A DNA stretch of 64,000 bases from Phototrophicus methaneseepsis (GTDB taxonomy: Bacteria; Chloroflexota; Anaerolineae; Aggregatilineales; Phototrophicaceae): positions 4,154,001-4,218,000 of the forward strand of contig NZ_CP062983.1 of NCBI RefSeq assembly GCF_015500095.1, written 5' to 3'. Below are positions 8,888-18,249 of this stretch, piece by piece. Made by a program: the position numbers and the translations under genes. A model generated the notes under the pieces. The model saw only the letters and a program-made list of their open reading frames with translations. It ran no database searches and had not been told where the DNA came from. Each line of letters starts with the position of its first letter. The stretch's first letter is position 1.

Positions 8888-10690
8888 CTAGGTCACTTTT
8901 TCCACAACGAAGAATTCAATGTTATCGCCTTCCTGGAAGTCATTGAATCCGTCGATATTGATACCACATTCAAAGCCAGTGCGGACTTCGCGAACATCTT
9001 CTTCAAAGCGTTTGAGCGACCCTACACGGGCTTCTTGTAAGATGACCTCGCGGCCACGGACCACACGCACCTTGGCGTTACGGCGCGCTTCGCCTTCTTT
9101 GATATAGCAGCCTGCAATAACACCGCGCCCAATCTTGAAGAGCTGGCGCACTTCCGCCACACCGATAACACGCTCTTCGTACTTCGGCTCCAGCATACCT
9201 AGCAGCGCCATTTCGATGTCTTCCAGCAACTTGTAGATCACTTTGTACTGGCGGACATCCACACCATGCACACTGGCCTGATTCTTCGCTGCGCTGCCGA
9301 CATCAACATTGAAGCCGATTACAATCGCATCAGAAGCGCTGGCTAGCATGATGTCACTTTCAGTGACGTTACCAACTTCTGCTGACAGAATGTTGATGGT
9401 GATTCCTTCTTCATTCTTGCCAGACATGTCGTTCAGCGAATCCACAATAGGTTGCAGCGAACCCAGCACATCTACCTTGATTACCAGGTTGAGCGACTTG
9501 GCCTGACCTGCCTGGAATTGCGAGAAAATGTCTTCCAGCGTCAGGGCCGGGGCCGGTTGGCTGGCAACAGATTCTTTTTCCAGCTTACGCTCATCAGCAA
9601 TAGCACGCGCTTCTTTATCGTTCTTCAGACGTTCGAAGCGGTCACCAGGCTGTGGCGGCTCATCCAGGCCCAGTACCGAAACCGGTACAGAGGGGCCTGC
9701 TTCTTTGATGTTGTTGCCAAATTCGTCGTACATAGCCTTGATGCGACCATGCGAAGTACCCGCGATGATGCTATCACCGACTTTGAGTGTGCCATTCAGC
9801 ACGAGCAAAGTTGCCAGGGTACCACGGAATTTATCGACCTGAGCTTCGATGACAATACCCTTGGGCGTGCCCTTGGGGTTAGCAACGAAATCATTATCAT
9901 CCGCGACAAGCAGCACCGCTTCCAACAGGTCATCAATGCCTTCGCCCTGAAGGGCTGCAACCGGGACCATGAGCGTATCACCATCCCAATCATCCGGCAC
10001 GAGTTCCAATTCGGAAAGCTGCTGCTTCACACGTTCTGGGCTCGCATTCTGCTTATCAACCTTGGTAATTGCCACGACAATCGGCACATTCGCCGCGCGG
10101 GCATGGTTGAGTGCCTCGCGGGTAGTCGGCATTACACCGTCATCCGCAGCAACGACCAGGATCGCAATATCAGCGCCCTGCGCACCACGAGCACGCATCG
10201 CCGTGAAGGCTTCGTGACCGGGCGTATCCAGGAATGTGATATAACGGTCGTTGTGTTTCGCACGATAGGCACCGATAGCCTGGGTGATACCACCGGCTTC
10301 GCCTTCCGCCACGTGGGTGTGGCGGATATTATCCAACAGCGTGGTCTTACCGTGGTCAACATGCCCCAGAATCGTGACGACAGGGGAACGTGGTTTGAGA
10401 TCTTCGGATTTTTCACCCGCGTAGATCTGCTCCCACTTCTTGGTCATTTCTTCTACTCGGCGGGCTTCTGCTTCTTCTTGAGCAGCCTCAGTTTCCGACC
10501 GGGCTTCATAACCCAATTCTTCGAGGACAATTGCCGCGGTATCAAAGTCGACCTGCTGGTTGATCGACGCCATAATCCCGTTGGCGATGAGGGTCTTCAT
10601 CACATCAATCGGGCTGGCTTCAATTAGATCAGAGAGTTCTCGGACGCTTAAATAATCGGGAACGAGAACGACTTGCAGCTCTTTCGCCAT
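8888..10690 (-). CDS. infB: Translation initiation factor IF-2
   Basis: This GTPase brings initiator fMet-tRNA to the ribosome. At 600 residues it is a short IF-2 with only a small N-terminal region: one IF2-N fold at about 1-60 and a charged helix at about 65-95. The G domain has GHVDHGKT (109-116) and DTPGHE (155-160). G4 reads TKVD (209-212) where NKxD is usual. Domains II-IV follow, ending in the fMet-tRNA-binding C2 domain ([18 protein letters not shown]). The ATG at 10690 was chosen because [19 protein letters not shown] matches family N-termini; 17 upstream codons in frame do not. A foldable 99-base intergenic leader precedes it, after rnpM. Confidence 0.95.
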   Translation of the reverse strand: MAKELQVVLVPDYLSVRELSDLIEASPIDVMKTLIANGIMASINQQVDFDTAAIVLEELGYEARSETEAAQEEAEARRVEEMTKKWEQIYAGEKSEDLKPRSPVVTILGHVDHGKTTLLDNIRHTHVAEGEAGGITQAIGAYRAKHNDRYITFLDTPGHEAFTAMRARGAQGADIAILVVAADDGVMPTTREALNHARAANVPIVVAITKVDKQNASPERVKQQLSELELVPDDWDGDTLMVPVAALQGEGIDDLLEAVLLVADDNDFVANPKGTPKGIVIEAQVDKFRGTLATLLVLNGTLKVGDSIIAGTSHGRIKAMYDEFGNNIKEAGPSVPVSVLGLDEPPQPGDRFERLKNDKEARAIADERKLEKESVASQPAPALTLEDIFSQFQAGQAKSLNLVIKVDVLGSLQPIVDSLNDMSGKNEEGITINILSAEVGNVTESDIMLASASDAIVIGFNVDVGSAAKNQASVHGVDVRQYKVIYKLLEDIEMALLGMLEPKYEERVIGVAEVRQLFKIGRGVIAGCYIKEGEARRNAKVRVVRGREVILQEARVGSLKRFEEDVREVRTGFECGINIDGFNDFQEGDNIEFFVVEKVT

Positions 10691-10723
10691 AGACTCAACT
10701 ACTCCATTTCTACAAGGTGTCGA

Positions 10724-10772
10724 GAGTGAGGCTGGCAGCAAGCCGCTTAGCGGTTGGGGTACCGCCTCACTC
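10724..10772 (-). promoter_or_regulatory. Structured leader between rnpM and infB
   Basis: Arms GAGTGAGGC (10724-10732) and GCCTCACTC (10764-10772) form a perfect 9-bp stem. It encloses a second hairpin, CCGCT-t-AGCGG (10743-10753). There is no U tract, so this looks like an mRNA element in the infB 5' region rather than a terminator. The function is inferred only. Confidence 0.5.
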
Positions 10773-10789
10773 GTAATATTGTTGCGTTA

Positions 10790-11062
10790 TCATGATGATG
10801 CTAACTGCCGTATCTGTTGACGATCAGCATCTGTCAGCTCGATGCGTAATGCACGACTCAATTTACGAAAGACTTCGTTCATGTCAGAAGTTTCCTGGCA
10901 GCTAACGTTTGGGCACACATAAGCCCCACGTCCATTCATTTTACCAGATGGATCTACGGATAGCCCATCCTCAGTGAGTACGACACGCATCAATGTTCGT
11001 TTATCTGCTTTTTTACCACATACGACACAGGTTCGTAGGGCAACATGCATTCGATGAGGCAT
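10790..11062 (-). CDS. rnpM: YlxR/DUF448 RNA-binding protein RnpM
   Basis: This 90-residue basic protein belongs to the YlxR family, whose Bacillus member RnpM is reported to bind and modulate RNase P RNA. The family signature RTCVVCGKKADKRTLMRVV is at residues 10-28, followed by GRGAYVC. Cysteines C13 and C16, with the later YVCPNVSC pair, could form a metal site, which not all members keep. Its place between nusA and infB is the conserved one and confirms the assignment. Confidence 0.92.
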   Translation of the reverse strand: MPHRMHVALRTCVVCGKKADKRTLMRVVLTEDGLSVDPSGKMNGRGAYVCPNVSCQETSDMNEVFRKLSRALRIELTDADRQQIRQLASS

Positions 11063-11127
11063 TTTTTATTCTCAGCATTTCCGTACTGAGGCACGCACAA
11101 TGTCGCCATCAACAAATAGGAGCATGG

Positions 11128-13131
11128 TTAACTACCGAAGTCATCCCATTCATTGCGTTTACGGCTGGATTTACGCCGACGCTTGGAGACAACTTCACCA
11201 CTCTCCTCATCATAGATGAGTTGACGACGCTTATTCTTCCCTTTCTTGCGTGCTCTGGCTTCGCCAGATTCATAAAGCTCATCGCCATCTTCATAGTCGA
11301 AGTCAGCGAGCATCTGCTCAAATTCCGCCTCAGAAGCAGGGGCATCTGCCTTGGGCTCGCTCATTTCCGGCTCTAATTCCGGCTCTGGCACAACTTCAGG
11401 CTCTGGCTCGTTAATCGGAATACCACCGAAGGCCGCCACGAGGACATCTTCGTCTTCTTCCTCTTCCGCAACGGCTTCGTCAAGCTCAGCAGCAGGAGAC
11501 GGTTCAACGACTTCCGCAACGGGTTCTTCTTCAACTTCTTCAACGTCAGCCACTTCGAGGGTCTCAACCACGTCTTCAGGTTGCGGTTCCTCAACTTCTT
11601 CCTCGACAGTGAACTCTTCTTCCAGCGCACCCAGGTCCGCTTCCATAATGTAATCCAGTGAATCCTGGACAGCACCGAGCGCATCGCCATCAATATCACC
11701 CACCAACGCTTGCAAGCGCTCTTCGTCAATGAGCATCGTCAGCATCACCATGCCAACGTTCTCAAGCGGCTCAAGCGCTTCTGTGAGCGCTTCGCCAAGT
11801 TCTAAGGCGGAAAGCGGCAGTGAGAATAGTTCCTGCGGCAGTGTTGACCTCACAGCGGCGATCTGTTCCAGTTCTTCCTGGCGTGCTTCTTCGCGCTCTT
11901 GCAGTAAGCGGCGCTCCACCACATTCGCGAATTCTGAAAGGCGATTGTATTCTTCCTGCATCACGGTCAGGTTCTGGCTCTTCTTCGCCATGATCGCGCG
12001 GACTTCTTCGATCAGCTTGGCATGACGTATCGCCAGGCTATCAAGCGGCGGCAGGTCCAGGTTTTCCAGAGCACCTTCGACAGTCTCTGTAACGCTCTTG
12101 ATGTCGATACGCCAGCCTGTTAGCTTAGCTGCCAGACGCGCATTCTGGCCTTCGCGGCCAATCGCCAGGGAAAGCTGATCTTCCGGCACCAATACAACAG
12201 CCGTGCGCCCCTGGTGAATATCATCTTCCAGATAGACACCTGTGACACGGGCCGGGCTGAGTGCTTTCGAGATGAATGCTTCTGGTGAGGGATTCCACTC
12301 GATGACGTCAATCTTCTCGTCATTGAGCTCTTTCACGATGTTCTGGATGCGGATACCGCGCATACCGACACAGGCCCCTACGGGGTCAATGCCCTCTTGC
12401 AAAGCAGCAACGGCCACTTTGGAGCGATAACCGGCTTCGCGGGCAATGCTCTTAATCTCGACCTGACCATTGTAGATTTCAGGCACTTCGTATTCCAGCA
12501 AGCGGCGCAGCATATTGCGATGGCTGCGGGAGACGATGATCTGTGGGCCGCGGGTGCTGGGTTTGACTTCCAGCAAGTAGACGCGCACTTTATCATGTGG
12601 ACGATAGCGCTCGCCGGGGATCTGCTGTGCACGTGGCAGGATAGCCTCTGCACGTCCCAGGCTCAGCGTGACCATAGAGGAGTTCATACTCTGGACGGTA
12701 CCTGTAATCAGGTCGCCCTGGCGCGTGATATATTCGTCATAAAGTGATTTACGCTCCGCCTCGCGGATCTTCTGCAAAATCACCTGTTTGGCTGTTTGGG
12801 CAGCGATGCGACCGAACTGCTTGGTGGTATGATCCACCTGCACCATGACCATATCGCCAATTTCCGCCTGTGGATTAAATTCACGTGCGTGATCCAGCAC
12901 CACTTCAGTGGTCGGGCTAATCACATCGTCGGTCACTTCTTTTTCAACGTAGATGCTCGCCTGCCCTGTCGCGGGGTCTATGCGGGCCTCTACAGCCTGC
13001 GCGGAGCTCGCGCCACTATCCCGGCGATAAGCCGACACCAGAGCACTCTGAAGTGCTTCCAGCACGACCTCTCGCGGTAAAGCGCGCATTTCCGCGATTT
13101 CTTTAAATGCAACTTGTAGTTCGTTAGCCAT
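11128..13131 (-). CDS. nusA: Transcription termination/antitermination factor NusA with long charged tail
   Basis: NusA binds RNA polymerase and nascent RNA, affecting pausing, intrinsic termination and antitermination. The N-terminal RNAP-binding domain spans about 1-125. An S1 domain ([20 protein letters not shown]) is at about 135-200. Two KH domains follow at about 200-345, including [19 protein letters not shown] and [18 protein letters not shown]. After a helical segment the protein carries a Glu-rich stretch and then a strongly basic end ([20 protein letters not shown]). At 667 residues it is well above the usual 350-500. I start it at 13131 ([20 protein letters not shown]) with GGGAG six bases upstream. 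The frame extends 55 codons further, but into its own promoter. It heads the operon; rimP, the usual first gene, is not upstream. Confidence 0.95.
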   Translation of the reverse strand: MANELQVAFKEIAEMRALPREVVLEALQSALVSAYRRDSGASSAQAVEARIDPATGQASIYVEKEVTDDVISPTTEVVLDHAREFNPQAEIGDMVMVQVDHTTKQFGRIAAQTAKQVILQKIREAERKSLYDEYITRQGDLITGTVQSMNSSMVTLSLGRAEAILPRAQQIPGERYRPHDKVRVYLLEVKPSTRGPQIIVSRSHRNMLRRLLEYEVPEIYNGQVEIKSIAREAGYRSKVAVAALQEGIDPVGACVGMRGIRIQNIVKELNDEKIDVIEWNPSPEAFISKALSPARVTGVYLEDDIHQGRTAVVLVPEDQLSLAIGREGQNARLAAKLTGWRIDIKSVTETVEGALENLDLPPLDSLAIRHAKLIEEVRAIMAKKSQNLTVMQEEYNRLSEFANVVERRLLQEREEARQEELEQIAAVRSTLPQELFSLPLSALELGEALTEALEPLENVGMVMLTMLIDEERLQALVGDIDGDALGAVQDSLDYIMEADLGALEEEFTVEEEVEEPQPEDVVETLEVADVEEVEEEPVAEVVEPSPAAELDEAVAEEEEDEDVLVAAFGGIPINEPEPEVVPEPELEPEMSEPKADAPASEAEFEQMLADFDYEDGDELYESGEARARKKGKNKRRQLIYDEESGEVVSKRRRKSSRKRNEWDDFGS

Positions 13132-13216
13132 TGAATGCTCCCAAGGACCTCTGGAAGTTGTTTGCAATACAGTTGGACAAAAGGCGTGCGATCTGCGATG
13201 CAAGCATCTGTGAGGA

Positions 13217-13246
13217 TAAAAGAAAAAGTGGGTCTTGCCCACTTTT
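13217..13246 (-). terminator. Intrinsic terminator-like hairpin in the nusA leader
   Basis: AAAAGTGGG (minus strand) pairs with CCCACTTTT across a five-base CAAGA loop and runs straight into TTTTTCTTTTATCC. It lies about 92 bases upstream of the nusA ATG and just downstream of a strong promoter, so it can act as a leader attenuator as well as end transcripts from the preceding glycan gene. Confidence 0.8.
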
Positions 13247-13266
13247 CCCCGGTCTATATGACGCAA

Positions 13267-13296
13267 ATTGTAACACGCTGCATAATGACGTGTCAA
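13267..13296 (-). promoter_or_regulatory. Predicted strong promoter of the nusA operon
   Basis: On the minus strand TTGACA (13291-13296, 6/6) and TACAAT (13267-13272, 5/6) are separated by 18 bases. The inferred start, about 13260, leaves a leader of roughly 130 bases before nusA. It sits 26 bases past the stop codon of the preceding gene. Confidence 0.75.
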
Positions 13297-13322
13297 GACA
13301 CGTCAGGTAGGTGCAAAGTGCC

Positions 13323-16300
13323 CTATTCAGCCGTTTCGTCCTCTCCAATTGGCTCCTCAACAGGGCTTTCTTCCTGTCCGTTGGCCTGATCATCGGCAGT
13401 TTCATCGATGGTTTCATCCAAGCCAGACTGTGCCTCATCATCTGCGCCGCTTTCATCAGATGGGAACATGGATTCATCATCAATAGCCTCGTCAACAGCG
13501 CCGACATCATCGCCAGATGCATCGCCACTTTCGATCCCATTCACGGAATCAGCAGATATTTCGTTGACCGTACCTGCTGTTTCGGCATCCAATCGGTAGT
13601 TATCAAAAGACTCGAACTTGAGCACACGGCCCAATGTAGAATCTGCGACGTAGACAAAGCCATCATCATCGACAGTGATGCCGCCAACAACGCCGAACTG
13701 CGCCAGGGTCGGTTGTTCGCCCGCGAGCATACCGAAGGAACCCAGGCAGTCGCCACTGATACTATACACAAGCACACGGCCTGCATCCGGGTCCGTGACG
13801 TAGAGCAAATCACGCTCGACATCCAATGCCAGATACGGACGGTTACCCAATTCCTGGTACCACCCCAACACCGGGTAGTTATCCACGAAAGTGCCATCAT
13901 TCATAAAGACTGCGACACGGCGGTTCCATGTATCCGCGACGAACACGCGGCCATCCGGGTGCAGCGCGAGACCGCTCGGCTCATTAAGCTCACCCAGGCC
14001 GCTACCACCTGTGCCAATATCCGCAACATAAATGGCCTGATTATCGAGGATGCTGTAAACGCGCACACGCTTGTTACCTGTATCGGAGACGTACACCAGC
14101 CCTTCATCAGAGACAGCGACATCGCGCGGACCCCATAAGCCTTCAACCGGGTTCGCCTCCGCAGGGAAGCCATATTCACCCTGCTGGCCCCACTCCACCA
14201 TCAACTCGCCGTCCGTCGTCAATACATCAACGCCATAATCCCACGTATCGGCCACATACATCAGGCCATCGGGACCAATATCAACCGCATTCGGACGTGT
14301 AAAGACAGGCGCATCAGGGTCCGGCCCACCCACAGGCTGACCAATGGTCCGTAAGAAAGCGCCCGTTCCATTGAACACCGCAATATCATGGCTGTATTCA
14401 TCCGCAACATACACGTTACCAGCATCATCCAACGTCACCCCTACCGGGCGCGTCATACCATTGGGCGTCGTAAAGCTCTGAACAGCGATCATCGACTGCC
14501 AGTTGGTGTTGCAGACGTTCTCTGCAATATCATCAAGCGGATTATCAACAACGCCATCGCCGACGCCATATTCCCAGATTTGTGACGCATAATCTTTACG
14601 CACATAAACGTACATCGCGTCGGAAACAGGCCAGTGTGTCGTGGAGAAATCTTTATCAATTGCCTGCCCGTAAGTGGTGTAATCGCGCTGCCACCAGATA
14701 TCGAAGATACCTTCGCGCAGCGTAGCAGCCTGCGTATTGCTCGGAGAGAAATCAAACAGATTTGCAAGGCGCTCAGGCGTCAGATAGAAGTATTCCTGCA
14801 TCGGCCACCACATGCGGATATATCGGAAACGCTGATACCGATCTGCAAGGATAGGCTCAACATCGGACATTTTGTCATCACCTACCACGACGACAATCGC
14901 ATCTTCCAGGTTTTGCACGGTGGGGTTCTCGCCAACGAAGGTGGCGTTGGTAAAATCTCTGAAGTACCAGCTATACGGCCAGGAAACACTGTTATCGTAA
15001 GCGAACTTCATGTCCAGGCCATCCGTCGTGCGCAAGCTCAATTCTGTGATGTCATTTAAGACGCGCTTCACAGCCGGGGCAGCATGGGCATAGACGAGGA
15101 ATTCCGTCGCATAATCGTAATTGACGAAGGAAGCCAACCACGCTGAGCGGAACGTCGCAAATGCCAGCAAGCTGAATATCGTCACCATCGTGAGTTGACG
15201 AACATGGCGCCAGCTCACGGAGCGTGCCAGCCAGACAACGCCATACAACACCGCCCCACTGATGACAACCGACGCCAGCCATGAGTACGTTTGCTGCAAT
15301 TGCACCTGCGTCAGCCCCATGAATGGGCCGCGCCCAACGAAAATCGAGCCGATGACTTGCAGCAGGGTAATGACGAAGAGCGGCATCACGAGCAGAATTA
15401 GCCAGCCGCGCTGACGGAACATCTGCCAATCAATGCGGTCAACAATGCGGCCCAGGAACCAACCTGTCAGGATGATCAGCGGCAGTGTGAGATGTGTCCC
15501 TAGCCAGGGCATCTTTTCGCCAGCGAGGCTGTAACCAACGAGGTTGAGCACGCCCAACCATGACCAGAACAGGAGGAAAGGCATTTCGTTCAGGCGGGAT
15601 TGTTCATCAATTTCGTACTGCGTCGCCAAGATGCGCGTATTCAACGCGGCGATGGTCTCAGGATCGGATTCTTCATCCCCTTCCGCCACTTGCACTTCTT
15701 GCTGCAAGCGACGTAAGGCAAATCGCTCATTCGCCATACCCAGGCGACGACGCCAGAAGACGATCAACCCGGCGAACATTGCCAACACAGCGCCGATCAC
15801 GGGCAGGAATTCGTAGAACGGCATGACAACCAGCAGATAGTAGTATTGCGGTTGGCTACCACGACGCTCGCCCTGCTGTTCCAGCCAGTAACCCAGGCTT
15901 TGAATCATGCCGGTAAACAGGCCAGGAATATTCGTAAAGACGGTCGTAAAGAAGAAAGCCCAGATAATATGGAATACCGCTGCGGAAACCAGCCAGCGAC
16001 GCCAGTTCCATACAAGGCCCAGTGTGACTGAAACGGCAACCAATGGAATTAAAGCCATCGCATTGACGACAAACTGCCCCACCTGGTCCGGCGTGTTGAT
16101 CTGCGCAATACTGAAGATGATGTTATAAACAAATGAAGGCAGCGACTCCGCAAAGGCGATGTAATCGTTGGTGGTGCCCTTCATCGCGTAAGGGATCGCC
16201 GCGGTTGCCCATGGCAAAATCAACGTCCCAATGAGGATAATCAAATCAAATTCAGGGAAGATATCCATCGCGTCGAAGAAGCCCCGGCGCGGTTTTTGCT

Positions 16301-17540
16301 TGCGGCCATCCGGGACGGGTTCACCATCTACAAATGCCACGTCTTCGGACAAATCCAAATCCGATGTATGGCGGCGTCGATTGAAGAGCGCGAAGATAAT
16401 CGCCCCGGCAGCAACCACCCACACAGCAATCATCGGCAGCCAACTGAGCGTAGAAGGTATCACGGTGTCTTCAATACCTTCGCCCGGTACCGCTGGTGCA
16501 ACAGGCTCCGCACTGCTTGGAGCCGTATGTGAAAGCTCCTCAAAGACGACCATAGCCAAGCACATCACCAATGCAGTTGCAACCAGCACAGCCACTTCGC
16601 GCCAGCGGATGCGCTGCAAGGCATCACGGAAGACCCATAAGAGCGTGCCTAAGATGAGCAGCAGCACCACCGCCACTGAAATCATAGTCCACATCAAGAA
16701 GGCGCCCTGTTGGCCTGCTGCTAACATCGCAAAGGTGGTGGGTGTATCGCCCCTGGGAAGCAGATCGAACTGCACGACGTCCAGGATGATATACATCCCC
16801 AGAGAAAGCACCCCACCCAGTAAGGTGCCAATAATGATGAAGTTGAAGATCGGGCGGCCCGGCAAATGAGCATAGTGCTGTAACATGCGCACGACCCAAT
16901 AAATTGCTAGGAAGACGCCGAAGATCGCAATGTAGATAAATGCCGTCTCTTTAGAGCCAAGGTTGAGGATCATGGCCGCAGCGATGATATAGAGCCAATG
17001 CGCACGTCGTCGCTGATTAGGCGGGCCGCTGAGATACATCATAATGGCCCACAGCATCGTTACCGCAAAAAGCATTGAAGGCGTATCATGCCGGATGTAG
17101 CGATTGTAATACATCATCAACGGCGATATGAGCAGTAGCCCAGAGGCGATGATGGTCCCCCAACGTCCTAGCCATCTTCTGAACAAAATCGGGGACATGA
17201 CCAGCAGCACACCCAACACCGCCGTATAAATACGCGCAGAGAAATCATTCACACCAAACAACGCATAGGAGAGCGCTGTCGCGTGGAACAAGATAGGACC
17301 GTGCATCAGGGGCGTATGTTCAAAGTTCCCATCAGCATACAAATTGTAAGAAAAGCGCGTATGCAGGCTCTCATCATGGCTCATGACGCGCTCGCCCAAC
17401 ATATAAAAGCGCGTGAAGATCGCCAAAGCCAGGATGATGAGCAGAATGGCGACTTCCCAATTGAGGGTAAAGCCACGGGATAACATGCCACTCAGGCCAT
17501 TGCTGCGCGTCTCTGGGTTACGGGGGTTTTGCACAGTCAT
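13323..17540 (-). CDS. TIGR03663-type GT-C membrane protein with C-terminal NHL propeller
   Basis: This is a 1405-residue polytopic membrane protein. After a short cytosolic start, the first helix (about 29-47) is followed by the GT-C acidic motif MSHDESLH (D56, E57) and HTPLMHGPILFH, the pattern I associate with the TIGR03663 family, whose archaeal relatives are named Agl23-like. Many helices continue to about residue 800. From about 1025 to 1312 there are about six NHL-type blades (for example PVGVTLDDAGNVYVAD and PNAVDIGPDGLMYVAD), predicted to form an extracellular beta-propeller. The last ~90 residues are a Asp/Glu/Ser-rich tail. The likely role is glycosyl transfer or glycan handling at the outer membrane face; the substrate is unknown. 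It is the last gene of the island, 102 bases after the anti-sigma gene. Confidence 0.85.
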   Translation of the reverse strand: MTVQNPRNPETRSNGLSGMLSRGFTLNWEVAILLIILALAIFTRFYMLGERVMSHDESLHTRFSYNLYADGNFEHTPLMHGPILFHATALSYALFGVNDFSARIYTAVLGVLLVMSPILFRRWLGRWGTIIASGLLLISPLMMYYNRYIRHDTPSMLFAVTMLWAIMMYLSGPPNQRRRAHWLYIIAAAMILNLGSKETAFIYIAIFGVFLAIYWVVRMLQHYAHLPGRPIFNFIIIGTLLGGVLSLGMYIILDVVQFDLLPRGDTPTTFAMLAAGQQGAFLMWTMISVAVVLLLILGTLLWVFRDALQRIRWREVAVLVATALVMCLAMVVFEELSHTAPSSAEPVAPAVPGEGIEDTVIPSTLSWLPMIAVWVVAAGAIIFALFNRRRHTSDLDLSEDVAFVDGEPVPDGRKQKPRRGFFDAMDIFPEFDLIILIGTLILPWATAAIPYAMKGTTNDYIAFAESLPSFVYNIIFSIAQINTPDQVGQFVVNAMALIPLVAVSVTLGLVWNWRRWLVSAAVFHIIWAFFFTTVFTNIPGLFTGMIQSLGYWLEQQGERRGSQPQYYYLLVVMPFYEFLPVIGAVLAMFAGLIVFWRRRLGMANERFALRRLQQEVQVAEGDEESDPETIAALNTRILATQYEIDEQSRLNEMPFLLFWSWLGVLNLVGYSLAGEKMPWLGTHLTLPLIILTGWFLGRIVDRIDWQMFRQRGWLILLVMPLFVITLLQVIGSIFVGRGPFMGLTQVQLQQTYSWLASVVISGAVLYGVVWLARSVSWRHVRQLTMVTIFSLLAFATFRSAWLASFVNYDYATEFLVYAHAAPAVKRVLNDITELSLRTTDGLDMKFAYDNSVSWPYSWYFRDFTNATFVGENPTVQNLEDAIVVVVGDDKMSDVEPILADRYQRFRYIRMWWPMQEYFYLTPERLANLFDFSPSNTQAATLREGIFDIWWQRDYTTYGQAIDKDFSTTHWPVSDAMYVYVRKDYASQIWEYGVGDGVVDNPLDDIAENVCNTNWQSMIAVQSFTTPNGMTRPVGVTLDDAGNVYVADEYSHDIAVFNGTGAFLRTIGQPVGGPDPDAPVFTRPNAVDIGPDGLMYVADTWDYGVDVLTTDGELMVEWGQQGEYGFPAEANPVEGLWGPRDVAVSDEGLVYVSDTGNKRVRVYSILDNQAIYVADIGTGGSGLGELNEPSGLALHPDGRVFVADTWNRRVAVFMNDGTFVDNYPVLGWYQELGNRPYLALDVERDLLYVTDPDAGRVLVYSISGDCLGSFGMLAGEQPTLAQFGVVGGITVDDDGFVYVADSTLGRVLKFESFDNYRLDAETAGTVNEISADSVNGIESGDASGDDVGAVDEAIDDESMFPSDESGADDEAQSGLDETIDETADDQANGQEESPVEEPIGEDETAE

Positions 17541-17642
17541 CTTCTCTCTAGGCTATATAACCGGTCACATAAGTTTGCTTAAAACTTGCTCGGTAAATAC
17601 AGTCGGTAAATGCAGATTGATATTTCACTGGTGTGCAGCAAA

Positions 17643-18203
17643 TCACTCAGGCCGCGTACTGGCCGGTGAAGGCGTCTGCGGCGGTGTATTATGCAATACA
17701 CTCTGCACAGGGCCAGTCGTCACTTCCGGGTGCGTCGCATACGCGACTTCCGTCACAGGCGGTAAAGTCTGTTCATGCTCAGGGGTCGCCTGTTCCAGCT
17801 CGGTCATTTCTACAGGCGCGGGCTGAGACGGCACCGAAGCGTGAACCGGGTTGCTATCCATCACCCAAGGCACTGCAAGCATAAACACAGCCAATACGGC
17901 CACCAGCCCGTAATGCCAGGAAATGCGTGGGGCGACCTTACTGGGCACCCGCTGAGGCGGCGTCGCTAGTTCCTGTTCGACGCGCTCCCATATCAGGGCC
18001 AACCGCCCTTGGTCCGGCATTCCCAGGCGCGGCAGTTCGGATTGCATCTCCCGCTGAGCACGGCGCTGTTGACGATAGACAGCATCGCAAGCCGCACACT
18101 CATCCAGGTGTTGACCGATGAGACGCCGCTCACGCACGCTGCACTCATTGTTGATGAACGCAGGCATTCTATTCTGGACAAACTGACACGTGAAGGTCTT
18201 CAT
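17643..18203 (-). CDS. Anti-sigma factor with zinc finger, membrane-anchored
   Basis: This 186-residue protein follows an ECF sigma factor. The N-terminal zinc-binding anti-sigma motif HxxxCxxC is in IGQHLDECAACD (H32, C36, C39). One transmembrane helix (about 97-114, HYGLVAVLAVFMLAVPWVM) separates it from a Pro/Thr-rich extracytoplasmic tail of about 70 residues. This layout is typical of anti-sigma factors that hold the sigma factor at the membrane until an envelope signal releases it. I start it at the ATG at 18203, giving the compact MKTFTCQFVQNRMPAF start. An in-frame ATG at 18221 is also possible, and the open frame extends further into the sigma gene without conserved sequence. The sensed signal is unknown. 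Confidence 0.85.
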   Translation of the reverse strand: MKTFTCQFVQNRMPAFINNECSVRERRLIGQHLDECAACDAVYRQQRRAQREMQSELPRLGMPDQGRLALIWERVEQELATPPQRVPSKVAPRISWHYGLVAVLAVFMLAVPWVMDSNPVHASVPSQPAPVEMTELEQATPEHEQTLPPVTEVAYATHPEVTTGPVQSVLHNTPPQTPSPASTRPE

Positions 18204-18249
18204 GATTGATTCTTCTACCATGACAAACAATTCGCAGATGGTAAAAAGG

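Noticed and set aside
9452-10627. A 391-codon open frame on the plus strand
   Set aside because: It is antisense to infB, which carries complete IF-2 domains. No promoter or ribosome-binding site supports it.
13132-13296. A 55-codon N-terminal extension of NusA
   Set aside because: It translates through the promoter and leader hairpin. The family N-terminus and a good GGGAG site place the start at 13131.
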